The notes under the pieces were generated by a model, which was not told where the DNA came from, ran no database searches, and saw nothing but the letters and a program-made list of their open reading frames with translations. A stretch of 10,000 bases of DNA from NCBI GenBank assembly GCA_012295275.1, contig CM022677.1, positions 10,662,521-10,672,520 on the forward strand. Reading direction: 5' to 3'. Position 1 is the stretch's first letter, and each line of letters starts with the position of its first letter. Position numbers and translations under genes: made by a program. This document shows positions 1-7,028 of this stretch, piece after piece. Source of the DNA: Chrysomallon squamiferum. Taxonomy: Eukaryota > Mollusca > Gastropoda > Neomphalida > Peltospiridae.

Positions 1-334
1 GACATAGCATTTATAGTGATGCAAAATAGTACATCAGTAGTTGCAGTAACAATAGTAATAGTAGTGGTTGATGTTATAGTAACAGCAGCAGTAGTAGTAA
101 TAACATCAGCAGTAGTATGGTATTAGTAGCAGTAATAGTAGTAGTAGTAATAGCATTAGTATTTTATTTTTTATTTTATTATTTAAAAAATTTTTGAGTA
201 TATCGCCTTCCTGTTAATATCGAATAAAGAAATATATTACTTATTATTTATTTTTTTTCTCTTTTTGTTTCCCCACAGATCATATAAATGTTTTAAAATA
301 TCATAAACAAACAATAATTTATTTATATATTCAG
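1..334. repeat. degenerate TAG/CAG trinucleotide minisatellite, then intron sequence
   Basis: Positions 25-165 are built of imperfect AGT/AGC/AAT triplets (TAGTAG, CAGCAG, TAATAG), much like the block at 7730-7990. From 166 to 334 the sequence is A/T-rich and reads as the end of an intron. A strong-looking acceptor (CTTTTTGTTTCCCCACAG, ending at 278) lies 56 bases before the acceptor used for the first exon. No open reading frame compatible with that exon follows it. Confidence 0.6.
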
Positions 335-475
335 GAGTTGTGGATGTGGGACAGAAGTGCTACAAGGATTTTAACTGTCCTAAAAACGCGGAATGTGCTA
401 GAGCTGGTTGCGAAAAGAAATGCAGATGTAAAAACGGAACTGTTACGTCTGATGACTTTCAGAGTTGTCTCCCTG
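335..475 (+). CDS. internal exon: 7-Cys EB/EGF-like module (partial gene)
   Basis: The exon encodes 46 whole codons plus split codons at both ends (phase 1-1, 141 bases). It is bounded by TATATATTCAG and by CCTG|GTAAATAG. The peptide has seven cysteines spaced C-x5-C-x5-C-x4-C-x3-C-x-C-x12-C, ending CxC followed by NG. This is reminiscent of EB or EGF-like modules of secreted invertebrate proteins, without a firm family match. An N-G-T glycosylation sequon follows the CxC. GC content and Cys codon density stand out from the flanking AT-rich DNA. The donor is immediately followed by an in-frame TAG, so retention of the intron would end the protein there. The window begins inside the gene, so the upstream exon carrying the first base of the split codon is not seen. 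Confidence 0.7.
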
Positions 476-853
476 GTAAATAGAATCTTTAACCTGAGAA
501 ATAACAATAAATAAATAAATAAATAAATAAAGTGATAATATTATCTTATAACTATAGCAAAATATTCATTGTTATGGCCAAGCGTACAGCAAAAGGTAAA
601 CAATTTACGATATTTGTACTGCAGAAGATGGAAAGCTTGATTTTTGTGTTTTATAGTTAATTATAGTTTTTAGTAATTAAGGAAGAAATAAATATACTTT
701 CAGTATGTAAATGAAGTTAGTAAAATATATATTGTATAATATTATTTGCAAATTAGTTTTTATTAAAGTCTATAACTGTTTTCCTCACATGGCACTATAA
801 TGATTTAATAACAACAACAACTTATTTTATATATTTATTTGAACATTGTTGAG
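476..853 (+). other. intron between Cys-rich exons
   Basis: This is A/T-rich sequence with an (AAAT)n run at about 508-530. I see no coding signal on either strand. It starts GTAAAT and ends TTGTTGAG; the acceptor has a mediocre pyrimidine tract. Confidence 0.5.
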
Positions 854-1178
854 TTCGAGAACTGGGAGACAAATGTGACAGTCGGACTAAATGTGGAACG
901 AAATATTCATACTGCAAACCGGAAATACGTCAATGTACCTGCACGTGTATTCCTAGACGGCAAATTGTGTAAACGACGTCCGTATCTCTGTCCAAACTGT
1001 GTGAAGGAATGGGCGACACTGAGAGAGAACTGTGGTGGAGATGGAGTGGAATGCGATGATGATCTAGTTTGTATCAACAATGTCTGCAGTTGTAAAGATG
1101 GCTTCCGAGTTGCTACTTTGCTCGAACGTAAAACATTCTTTCTGCAAGGTTACTGCATAAACAATCAAGTGAAATTAG
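854..1178 (+). CDS. internal exon with two Cys-rich modules and an apparent 1-nt frameshift
   Basis: Two Cys-rich modules lie in different frames. From 856 the first reads C-x5-C-x6-C-x6-C-x-C-x-C and then meets TAA at 967-969. The second, in the next frame from about 959, carries LCKRRPYLCPNC and then C-x6-C-x5-C-x4-C-x-C followed by KDGF and a last Cys. This is the same CxCxxG(F/Y) pattern as the other modules. The acceptor after GTTGAG (853) gives phase 1 for the first module, and the donor G|GTACGT at 1178 gives phase 1 for the second. The exon is 325 bases, exactly one more than a phase 1-1 exon should have. The simplest reading is a single extra base near 935-966, from an assembly or read error or a true inactivating mutation. 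Alternatively, an acceptor at 956 (TATTCCTAG) gives a clean 222-base phase 1-1 exon (957-1178), leaving the first module as non-coding remnant. The frame change is not corrected here. Confidence 0.65.
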
Positions 1179-1618
1179 GTACGTTTTATTACTTCTTCTT
1201 GTTTGTATCATTATTATTACTTTTTTTTTATCTTTTTTTTTTATCTGCTCGCCATTTGTTTGTTTTAAATCGAGGCTGGTAAATAGCTAGCCTCTGTGTT
1301 CGGAAAATATTGAGAAACAATAATCGTATATACAACCATTTTCAACAAATCTTCAAAATTTGCTTTTTAAAAAAAAAAAAAAATATTATATAAGGGACGA
1401 GATATATATGACAACATTATCGTAATTTTCGCTGTTAGCCAAGTTTGCCGAGCCACGTTAAAACTAATGTTGTCTGTTATTATTATTATTATTATTTTTT
1501 TTACATTTCCCGAATATTTATTTCATTAGTACTCTTAAATGTCAAATTAAATATACTGTTATAAGGATATCGAGAAAAAAAAAAGACTGCCTATCATGCC
1601 ATTGTTTTGCACTTTTAG
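1179..1618 (+). other. intron, low complexity
   Basis: It begins GTACGT followed by T-rich sequence. It contains A-runs at about 1369-1383 and 1575-1584 and a TTA run at about 1478-1495. It ends TTGTTTTGCACTTTTAG, a good acceptor. Nothing else is recognisable. Confidence 0.45.
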
Positions 1619-1816
1619 GGTCAGCAGTTTACGTGTCCTGTCCCTAAACAAAATAGATATAATACGAAGAGGTGTCTGTTATATTTACAAATTACCCCCT
1701 GCGGCGTTTCGAAGGGACGCAATCCGATTCCTCTAACATTTGCCGCTTCTCACGATGCCTGTGTTATCAAGGCTATTGTAGCAGGCGCTGTGCAGCTAAA
1801 TTACTGAATTTCAGTG
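1619..1816 (+). pseudogene. candidate decayed Cys-rich exon
   Basis: A good acceptor (GCACTTTTAG) precedes the block. In the phase-1 frame it first reads a few residues including VYVSCP and then meets stops at 1645, 1651 and 1657. The same frame is then open to 1864. It includes NICRFSRCLCYQGYCSRRC (about 1735-1793), whose C-x4-C-x-C-x2-G-(F/Y) spacing matches the second module of the exon at 854-1178 exactly. Local GC is higher than in the surrounding intron. No strong donor follows; GTGATC after 1816 would be in phase 1 but is weak. I read this as a decayed module copy. It could instead be a real exon using another acceptor, or chance. Confidence 0.35.
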
Positions 1817-2056
1817 ATCGCTACAAATTTGTTTATTATAATAAATATATTAGCCTAGATACATAAATAACTTTTTAAAATGTTATCTTCATCCTTTGAA
1901 AGCAGATATGTGCTTGATCCGCACAATATAAAAATAATTATTATCAACAGCACATTGCCAACTCACTGTCACATGCTTATAAATAAATATTCATATCACT
2001 CTACATGACGAGCTTTTGCTTCCACAGCAATAAAAAATTATCACAAACACATGCGT

Positions 2057-2112
2057 GCACACACACACACACACACACATATATACACATATATATATAT
2101 ATATATATATAT
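2057..2112. repeat. compound (CA)n-(TA)n microsatellite
   Basis: About 11 CA units run from 2057 to 2079. A TATACACAT interruption follows, then a TA run to 2112. Confidence 0.9.
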
Positions 2113-2424
2113 GATATACAAAAATTGAAATAAGTAGATTAATTAATTAATAAAGATCATACATTTCTCATCCAAAACCGACTGCAAATTGTCCGGTGTC
2201 TGTAAAATTTCGACTGTTTTGGCTGTAAACAAACTCATTATGTCATTGCATTAGGTCAAGTGATCTTAACTGGTGTTTAATTTATGTTTCTTATTCTAAT
2301 TCAAGAATTTCAGGAATGTATTAATGCCATGAAATAAGTCATTCTTGTTACTTACTTGTTTACTTAATATGATTACTTGGAGGGGGCTTCCTGGTTTATT
2401 GACAACTGGGTTAAAATAACAAAC

Positions 2425-2640
2425 AACAAAAAAATAAAAAATATAATAAAAATAAAACTAATAATAATAATAATAAATAAAAATAACAAAATTCAATATA
2501 ACATAAAATCTGTAAAACTAATCTTACATCTGTGTTTATAAATTTGTATTACATTATTATTATTACTACTACTACTACTACTATTGCTGTTATTATTATT
2601 ATTATAACTATTATTATTACTATTGCTGTTATTATTAGCA
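2425..2640. repeat. AAT-rich tract and (TTA)n/(CTA)n trinucleotide repeat
   Basis: Perfect AAT units lie at about 2461-2475. TTA, CTA and GTT triplets follow from 2553 to 2640, directly upstream of the acceptor of the Ser/Thr-rich exon. Confidence 0.85.
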
Positions 2641-2680
2641 ACTTTATATTTAATTCTTCTATACCTCATTAACTTTCCAG

Positions 2681-3046
2681 ATTATTCTGAATCTGAATAT
2701 GAAAGCAACTGTGTTAAAACAACATCAACACTGGAGACAACCAGCACATCAGCAACACTGGAAAACCTACATTCTGTTACAGCATCAACATCACCCCCTG
2801 TTACGGGAAAAACTGAGCCTACAACTACTACTACTACAGTGACTGAGGATCAGACTCCAAAAGCTACCACAATATCAGCGTCTACTAAAGGAAAAACTGA
2901 ACCTACGGATAAATCAACATCAGCTACACCTACTAGAACTACTGTTACTACAATAACTGAGACTCAGTCTCAAAAATCTAACACAACTACTACAGCTGAG
3001 ACTACAATGTCTACAGAAACAGTAGAAACAACTGTAACTGAATCTG
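2681..3046 (+). CDS. internal exon: Ser/Thr-rich mucin-like spacer
   Basis: The exon is 366 bases, phase 1-1, with acceptor AACTTTCCAG and donor TCTG|GTCAGT. It would encode about 121 residues, over half of them Thr or Ser, with a few acidic and Pro residues and a single Cys near the start (ESNC). An internal repeat is visible: GKTEPT occurs twice, 28 residues apart, each followed by T-rich sequence with TVTED or TITET and then a Gln-Lys stretch. One N-T-T sequon lies near the end. Such segments are typically O-glycosylated stalks that space extracellular domains. The function here is inferred from composition only. The reading frame is open for a further 58 bases upstream, through low-complexity repeat, so the start rests on the acceptor. 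The exon ends just before an in-frame TAG in the intron (GTCAGTAG). Confidence 0.65.
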
Positions 3047-3052
3047 GTCAGT

Positions 3053-3350
3053 AGAAGTTGTAGTTGCAGAAATAGTAAATGTTGTGTTTGTAGTAGGAAT
3101 ATAATTAGTGGTAGTTAAGGTAAATGTTGTTGTTGTAGTAGCAGGAATAGATATAGAGGTAGTTAATGTAAATATTGTGGTAGGAACAGAGTTAGTGGTA
3201 GTTATTGTAAATGCTGTACTTTTAGTAGGAATAGCGTTAATTGTAAATGTTGTAGTAGGAATAGAGATAGTGGTAGTAATTGTAAATGTTGTAGTTGTAG
3301 TAGGAGTAGAGTTAATTGTAAATGTTGTAGTTGTAGTAGGAATAGATTTC
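3053..3350. repeat. minisatellite, Thr-rich if read on the minus strand
   Basis: About 18-48-base imperfect units contain GTAGTAGGAATAG and GTAAATGTTGT. They start six bases after the donor of the Ser/Thr-rich exon. Read in reverse they give IPTTTTFTI-like repeats, closely related to the forward-oriented repeat at 6046-6238. The open frames across it on both strands are a by-product of the triplet repeats and are not called as genes. Confidence 0.75.
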
Positions 3351-3430
3351 ATTTATTATTATTATATTTATTTTTGTTTTGTTTCAAAATCTTGTGTATA
3401 TAAACTATATAACTTTATACTGGATTTCAG

Positions 3431-3541
3431 CTCTGTGTCAGAAAGGTGATAGTGTTGTCTGCATCGTGGCAGACATCATTCCTGCATACAAAGTGTTTGT
3501 CAATGACAACAACTGTCCACACATCAGTGGAGGATGTCCAG
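3431..3541 (+). CDS. internal exon: ShKT-like module lacking two cysteines
   Basis: The exon is 111 bases, phase 1-1, with acceptor TTTATACTGGATTTCAG and donor CCAG|GTTAGTG. It would encode 36 whole codons with four cysteines spaced C-x7-C-x17-C-x6-C. Aligned with the ShKT exon at 6420-6524, the first two Cys fall at the same residues (2 and 10). The CP pair of the fourth ShKT Cys and the last Cys also match (CPHISGGC against CPVKCGSC), with one residue inserted in the middle. The positions of the third and fifth ShKT cysteines hold other residues; the fifth is Ser. Known ShKT folds pair C1-C6, C2-C4 and C3-C5, so the missing two would form one disulfide. I infer a divergent ShKT duplicate. 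A sceptic could call it an unrelated four-Cys module, since sequence identity outside the Cys is low. Confidence 0.6.
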
Positions 3542-3836
3542 GTTAGTGAAAGAGAAAAAGAAAAAAACAAAAATTTGTGTGAGTTTTAGTCAAGTAATTT
3601 TAGTAAACAAATGTTTGTGTTTTTTTTTTTGTATTTGAGGAATTTTAGCAAACAAAACTTTTATTCTCCCGAATATTACCCTCCTATTTCCATGGCTTAC
3701 TCCCATCTGGTAGAATTCCCATTTTGTCGAAAGGCTAAATATGATTCAGTGGTCTTATTTACATGCTTGTTTATACCTCAGTCATTATAATGAACTGTTT
3801 CATATTATTTGGAAACCGATTATTATTATATAGATA

Positions 3837-4439
3837 CAGTAATACCTCACTTAACAATTGTTTTTTTTTCTCACAAATTATATGAATAGAAATTTAATAG
3901 TTAATTGCTCAAAATAAATGAAACAAATGAGTACAATGCATGTTTTTAAGTCCGTTTTTGTTCATTTTACGTTCAATCACGAGCTTCCCTCAACTGTTTT
4001 GATCAGTTGACATCCAGATGTCATACGTACATGTTCAGATTGTCTTGTCTCTTTTGTTTCTATTTAGACATAACCCTTTTGTAATTTACCCTTTCAGTGT
4101 GTCAAAATGAATAAAAGTACACCGGCAAATGCTGATGATAATGGAAGATAACTTTAGAAACAAAATACGATATCTTAAATGAACACAAAACCCACCAAAA
4201 TGAACCCACAATTGGTGGCATATAATTATTTCTTAATGTATTTGTAAATGATTTACTGTTTGTTTAATATCTATGATCTATTAAAACATTTATGTCTAAA
4301 TTTCTGTTTTATTTCTCCTTATTTAACATTTTTTTTTATGTCAGATTTCAATCATGAAGAATGTAACCACTGGTTTAATCTTAATTCTATGTAAATTAGT
4401 CTCCTGCTTAACTATATCTCACTTAAGTAATTATTGTAG
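3837..4439 (+). mobile_element. deleted Tigger/pogo-like DNA transposon (non-autonomous remnant)
   Basis: A TA dinucleotide (3835-3836) is followed by CAGTAATACCTCACTTAAC, which resembles the terminal repeats of Tigger-type elements of the Tc1/mariner-pogo superfamily. About 600 bases later TTAAGTAATTATTGTAG is an imperfect inverted match to that end, again followed by TA (4440-4441). This fits a TA target-site duplication. Inside is the start of a transposase (separate entry). The element is far shorter than autonomous Tigger copies of about 2-3 kb, so most of the transposase is missing. The 3' terminal repeat has several mismatches, and the right boundary is the weaker part of the call. Confidence 0.55.
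4107..4225 (+). pseudogene. N-terminal remnant of Tigger/pogo-type transposase
   Basis: An ATG at 4107 opens a short frame of 14 codons (MNKSTPANADDNGR), ended by a stop. The next usable frame, from 4148, reads ITLETKYDILNEH and runs to TAA at 4223. The ITLExKxDILxEH signature matches the beginning of the CENP-B-type helix-turn-helix of Tigger/pogo transposases, usually a short basic stretch followed by ITLExK. The frame change between ATG and signature is a decay mark. The rest of the DNA-binding domain and the whole DDE catalytic domain are absent. The remnant cannot encode active transposase. Confidence 0.55.
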
Positions 4440-4587
4440 TATGGATATTGCTTATCGCATAAAGTATGCAAATATGAAAAAATCCAAATAGTCCATGTAC
4501 TGAATGCAGTTGAATGTAAATAATTAAAAAAAGAAGGTATTCATCTAAAAATTATAATATTAAAAACACATGATTCTTCTGTTTCAG

Positions 4588-4602
4588 TAAGTTCAGTAAC
4601 AG
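4588..4602 (+). CDS. candidate 15-base microexon
   Basis: A very good acceptor (GATTCTTCTGTTTCAG) is followed 15 bases later by G|GTACAATG. The block is phase 1-1 and open (codons for S-S-V-T plus split ends), compatible with every other exon of the gene. The length is tiny and chance is not excluded, so the call is tentative. Confidence 0.25.
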
Positions 4603-4786
4603 GTACAATGTTATAATATTATTGAACAAATCTAGAATTTTCTCTTTGATGCATGTTTAATGAAATGTGTTTTTAATCAACCATGATCAAATAATTTAGG
4701 ATTTTTTTTTCCTTCTTATTTTTTTGTTTTTTTGTTTTTGTTGTTCTTTAATGGAAATGAAATGTTGGAATTAGAAATTACCAGAT

Positions 4787-4872
4787 TAAATAATAATAAT
4801 AATAATAATAATGTTGATGATGATGATGATAATGATGATAATTATGATGATAATAATAATACTAATAAGAAG
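4787..4872. repeat. (TAA)n-(GAT)n trinucleotide tract
   Basis: TAA units lie at 4789-4812, followed by GAT/AAT units to about 4870. Confidence 0.9.
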
Positions 4873-5183
4873 ATTGATCTCATGACCTGGCTGTGATTGG
4901 AAAAGTAAATAATCTACAACAAATAAGATTGTTCTGCTTTTGGTTGATGTTACATAATCGATTTACAAAAAATGTACTCTGCCCTGAATGTTAGAATCAA
5001 GATCTAACTTTATGGCAGGTGAAGAAGAATAAAGAAACCAGATTTATATATAGTGGTAAATAAACCATTGTCTGTCTATAATTAAAACTTGTAGAGGCCA
5101 AGTTCATTACATACAGAGGTAATCAGATATTTGGCTAGACGAGTTATTTCGAATAACTGGGAATTCGACCAGATGGGAAGATA

Positions 5184-5850
5184 CCATCTCCATAAACATT
5201 TCCCAATGAGACAAATGTTTAAATGTGTCTCTTTTACATAATTCTTTAGATTTTAGAAAATGTTTCGAAACTCTCGCTTGAGTAGTTTCATGTTATACAG
5301 TCTTCTGTTGAATCTGTTGCTGTGAACCTTCTATTAGTATTATAACGATGATGATGAAGATGATGATCATTAATATTATTATTATTATTAAGGTCAAGAA
5401 AAGACAAGATAATAATAGATAAAATAATATGCCACAAATATATATATATTGTCAGGAAAGGACAGTGAATGTGGCGAACTTATAACAAAACTTACATGTA
5501 AACTTTTAACAAACAAATGTTTGTGGTGGGTTTTATTTTGTAGTTAAGTAATTTTAACAAACAAATGTTTTATTCATTAGATGGTAGCCTCCTATTTCTA
5601 TAACCTTTTCATAGTGAGAAAAAAGTTTAAATATATCTCTTTTATATAATTCTTTAGAAGTTCTGACTCAACTACTTCCTTGTTATACAGTCTTCTTTTG
5701 AATCTGTTGTTGTCAACCTTCTATTTGAATTTGTTATGATGATGATCAAGAAAAGATAAAATAATATATTTCTTTATACATATATGTCAGGAAAGTACAG
5801 TGAATGTGGCCAACTGATAACAAAACTCATCTAAACTTGTGAGCAAACTA
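5184..5850. repeat. diverged tandem duplication inside the intron
   Basis: The segment at about 5184-5520 recurs at about 5592-5850. Shared blocks in the same order include TTTAAATRTRTCTCTTTTA, CATAATTCTTTAGA, TTATACAGTCTTCT, TTGAATCTGTTG, TCAACCTTCTAT, GTCAGGAAAG, ACAGTGAATGTGGC and ATAACAAAACT. Copies differ by small indels, mostly in AAT and GAT tracts. A third partial relative of the segment between the copies (AACAAACAAATGTTTGTG and CCTCCTATTTC) lies at about 3604-3690. No coding potential is seen in them. Confidence 0.7.
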
Positions 5851-5966
5851 CACATGAGACTAGTGATGTACACTTGTACATTGTCCTAATGGACAACATA
5901 TTTGTGATTTACTCTCATCTGGGTCATCTTGTGTTCACTTTGTGCTGCTTTAGACAGTTGAATCAG

Positions 5967-6238
5967 ATCACAGTCTGGTGGTCAATGATCTACAGAGTTT
6001 CTCCGAGGCCAACACACAGTCGCTATACACAGAGTTAACATTTAAACCTATTCCTACTACAACTACATCTACTATTACAATTACTATTACTAACTGTATT
6101 CCTACTACAACTACATCTACTATTACAATTACTATTACTAACTGTATTCCTACTACATCTACTATTACAATTACTATCACTAACTGCATTCGTACTACAA
6201 CTACATCTACTATTACAATCACTACCACTATCACATGA
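5967..6238 (+). repeat. Thr-rich-coding minisatellite with a possible short exon lead-in
   Basis: From 6046 to 6238, units of about 48 bases (CCTACTACAACTACATCTACTATTACAATTACTATTACTAACTG and variants) repeat roughly four times, one shortened by six bases. All lengths keep frame, so a plus-strand frame from 5967 to TGA at 6236 is open. It reads as IPTTTTSTITITITNC-like repeats after a 26-residue non-repetitive lead (HSLVVND...TELTFKP). An AG at 5966 would be phase 1, but there is no good donor at the 3' end; only GTATTC inside the repeat could serve. It may be a decayed or rarely used mucin-like exon, or plain minisatellite. The repeat itself is certain; coding use is doubtful. Confidence 0.7.
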
Positions 6239-6419
6239 TAATATCAGTATTTTTCATCTTACAGCTATATTTGGATTCATAAAATCAAATAAATGTCTTT
6301 AGTTTTAATATGGTTAATATGATTATTGGTTTAGTATTAATGTGATAAGTGATTACTAATTTTTAATTTTAACAAGTGATGTTTGTTCTATCTTGATTCT
6401 GTTGTTTTGTTTGTTTCAG

Positions 6420-6524
6420 TGACTTGTTCATCTAGACAGCCGAGAATTTGTCACATTTATTATGAAGTGAACTGTAAATTTACTTCTTTCAAGAAAGCTT
6501 GTCCAGTTAAATGTGGCAGTTGTG
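6420..6524 (+). CDS. internal exon: canonical ShKT domain
   Basis: The exon is 105 bases with acceptor GTTTTGTTTGTTTCAG and phase 1. It encodes six cysteines spaced C-x7-C-x7-C-x8-C-x3-C-x2-C, ending CPVKCGSC. This is the ShKT (SXC) signature of about 35 residues, found in many secreted animal proteins, often at the C-terminus. The domain occurs in enzymes and matrix proteins as well as in ion-channel blockers, so no toxic role follows from it. The codon after the last Cys is split by G|GTAACT. Splicing there joins to the terminal exon at 6976, whereas reading on gives Gly-Asn and TGA (6530-6532). Both endings leave the domain complete. The domain call is the firmest in the window. Confidence 0.8.
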
Positions 6525-6569
6525 GTAACTGAGTTCAGAACTTTTTAAAGAAAGAATGTGATATCTGTA

Positions 6570-6573
<4 letters not shown>

Positions 6574-6600
<27 letters not shown>
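6574..6600. repeat. (GA)n microsatellite
   Basis: There are 27 bases of alternating G and A. It is complementary to the (CT)n tract at 7082-7108. Confidence 0.95.
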
Positions 6601-6878
6601 GGGGAATGAAAGAAGAAGAGTTTCTGTATGTGTGTGTATTGGTAGGTGGGTGAGTGCGTGGATGTCTGTCTGTGTGTCCAGTCAAATGTCCAATTTTAAA
6701 TTGTACTGTCTGTAATTAATAACTTTTACATTAATAGTAATAGTAATGTTATACATATAATTTAGTTTTAATTCATAGTGTCATCAAAAATATTCAGTAC
6801 TATTAATATAATTAAAATATAAAATGGGTACAAATACATATATGGAATTTTTTTTCCCTACTACATAATGTTTAAAAC

Positions 6879-6949
6879 ATATTCAATATATTTAAATCAA
6901 TGTCATATATTGCATATATTTTAAACATTGATTTAAATATATTGAATAT
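6879..6949. repeat. perfect 25-bp inverted repeat, 21-base loop
   Basis: ATATTCAATATATTTAAATC... (6879-6903) is the exact reverse complement of 6925-6949, separated by 21 bases that are themselves AT-rich and partly self-complementary. It ends 26 bases before the terminal-exon acceptor. Confidence 0.9.
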
Positions 6950-6975
6950 TCAGGATAATTTTCTTTGTTTTGCAG

Positions 6976-6986
6976 AATGGAACTGA
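6976..6986 (+). CDS. terminal exon: last codons and stop
   Basis: After the strong acceptor TTTGTTTTGCAG, two bases complete the split codon from 6524 (Glu). Trp, Asn and TGA follow (6984-6986). The rest, to about 7045, is 3' UTR. Phase 1 agrees with the whole gene. The alternative is a stop in the retained intron at 6530. Confidence 0.5.
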
Positions 6987-7022
6987 TTCAGGATTTCATG
7001 GGTGCCAAATACAGAAAACTTA

Positions 7023-7028
7023 AATAAA
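7023..7028 (+). terminator. poly(A) signal AATAAA
   Basis: AATAAA lies 36 bases after the stop of the terminal exon. Within 30 bases it is followed by GTGTTTTTTTTTATTT, a GU/U-rich element, and then a CT tract. Cleavage is expected at about 7040-7050. Confidence 0.6.

Larger units (their letters stand above)
1867..2680. other. intron with microsatellites
   Basis: This intron stretch holds the AC/AT repeat (2057-2112), the AAT-rich tract (about 2425-2500) and the TTA/CTA tract (2553-2640). I see no exon or RNA gene. It ends in CTCATTAACTTTCCAG, a convincing acceptor for the Ser/Thr-rich exon. Confidence 0.45.
3542..6419 (+). other. long intron between the two ShKT-type exons
   Basis: This 2.9-kb intron begins GTTAGTG and ends TGTTTTGTTTGTTTCAG. 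Besides the mobile element and repeats listed separately, it is A/T-rich filler with TTTTTTT and AAT/GAT tracts. No further confident exon was found; see the candidate microexon at 4588 and the open stretch at 5967-6238. Confidence 0.5.
6525..6975 (+). other. last intron (can be retained)
   Basis: It starts GTAACTGA and ends TTTCTTTGTTTTGCAG. It carries a (GA)n tract, a GT-rich stretch (6628-6680) and a perfect inverted repeat near its 3' end. If retained, translation stops at 6532. Confidence 0.55.

Noticed and set aside
279-334. Earlier exon start after the strong acceptor ending at 278
   Set aside because: In phase 1 it would be out of frame with the Cys-rich peptide, and the Cys frame itself meets TAA upstream of 335.
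3011-3449. Open frames on both strands rich in Thr (minus) or Val (plus)
   Set aside because: They are produced by the triplet minisatellite; both strands are open over the same bases and the plus frame crosses the acceptor at 3430.
4107-4150. Small standalone gene starting at 4107
   Set aside because: It is better explained as the broken start of the Tigger-type transposase.
5140-5160. Near-palindrome AGTTATTTCGAATAACT
   Set aside because: It is a short AT-rich hairpin of a size expected by chance in such DNA.
5968-6238. Minus-strand Val/Ile-rich open frame
   Set aside because: It is the antisense of the Thr-coding minisatellite, with no independent coding signal.
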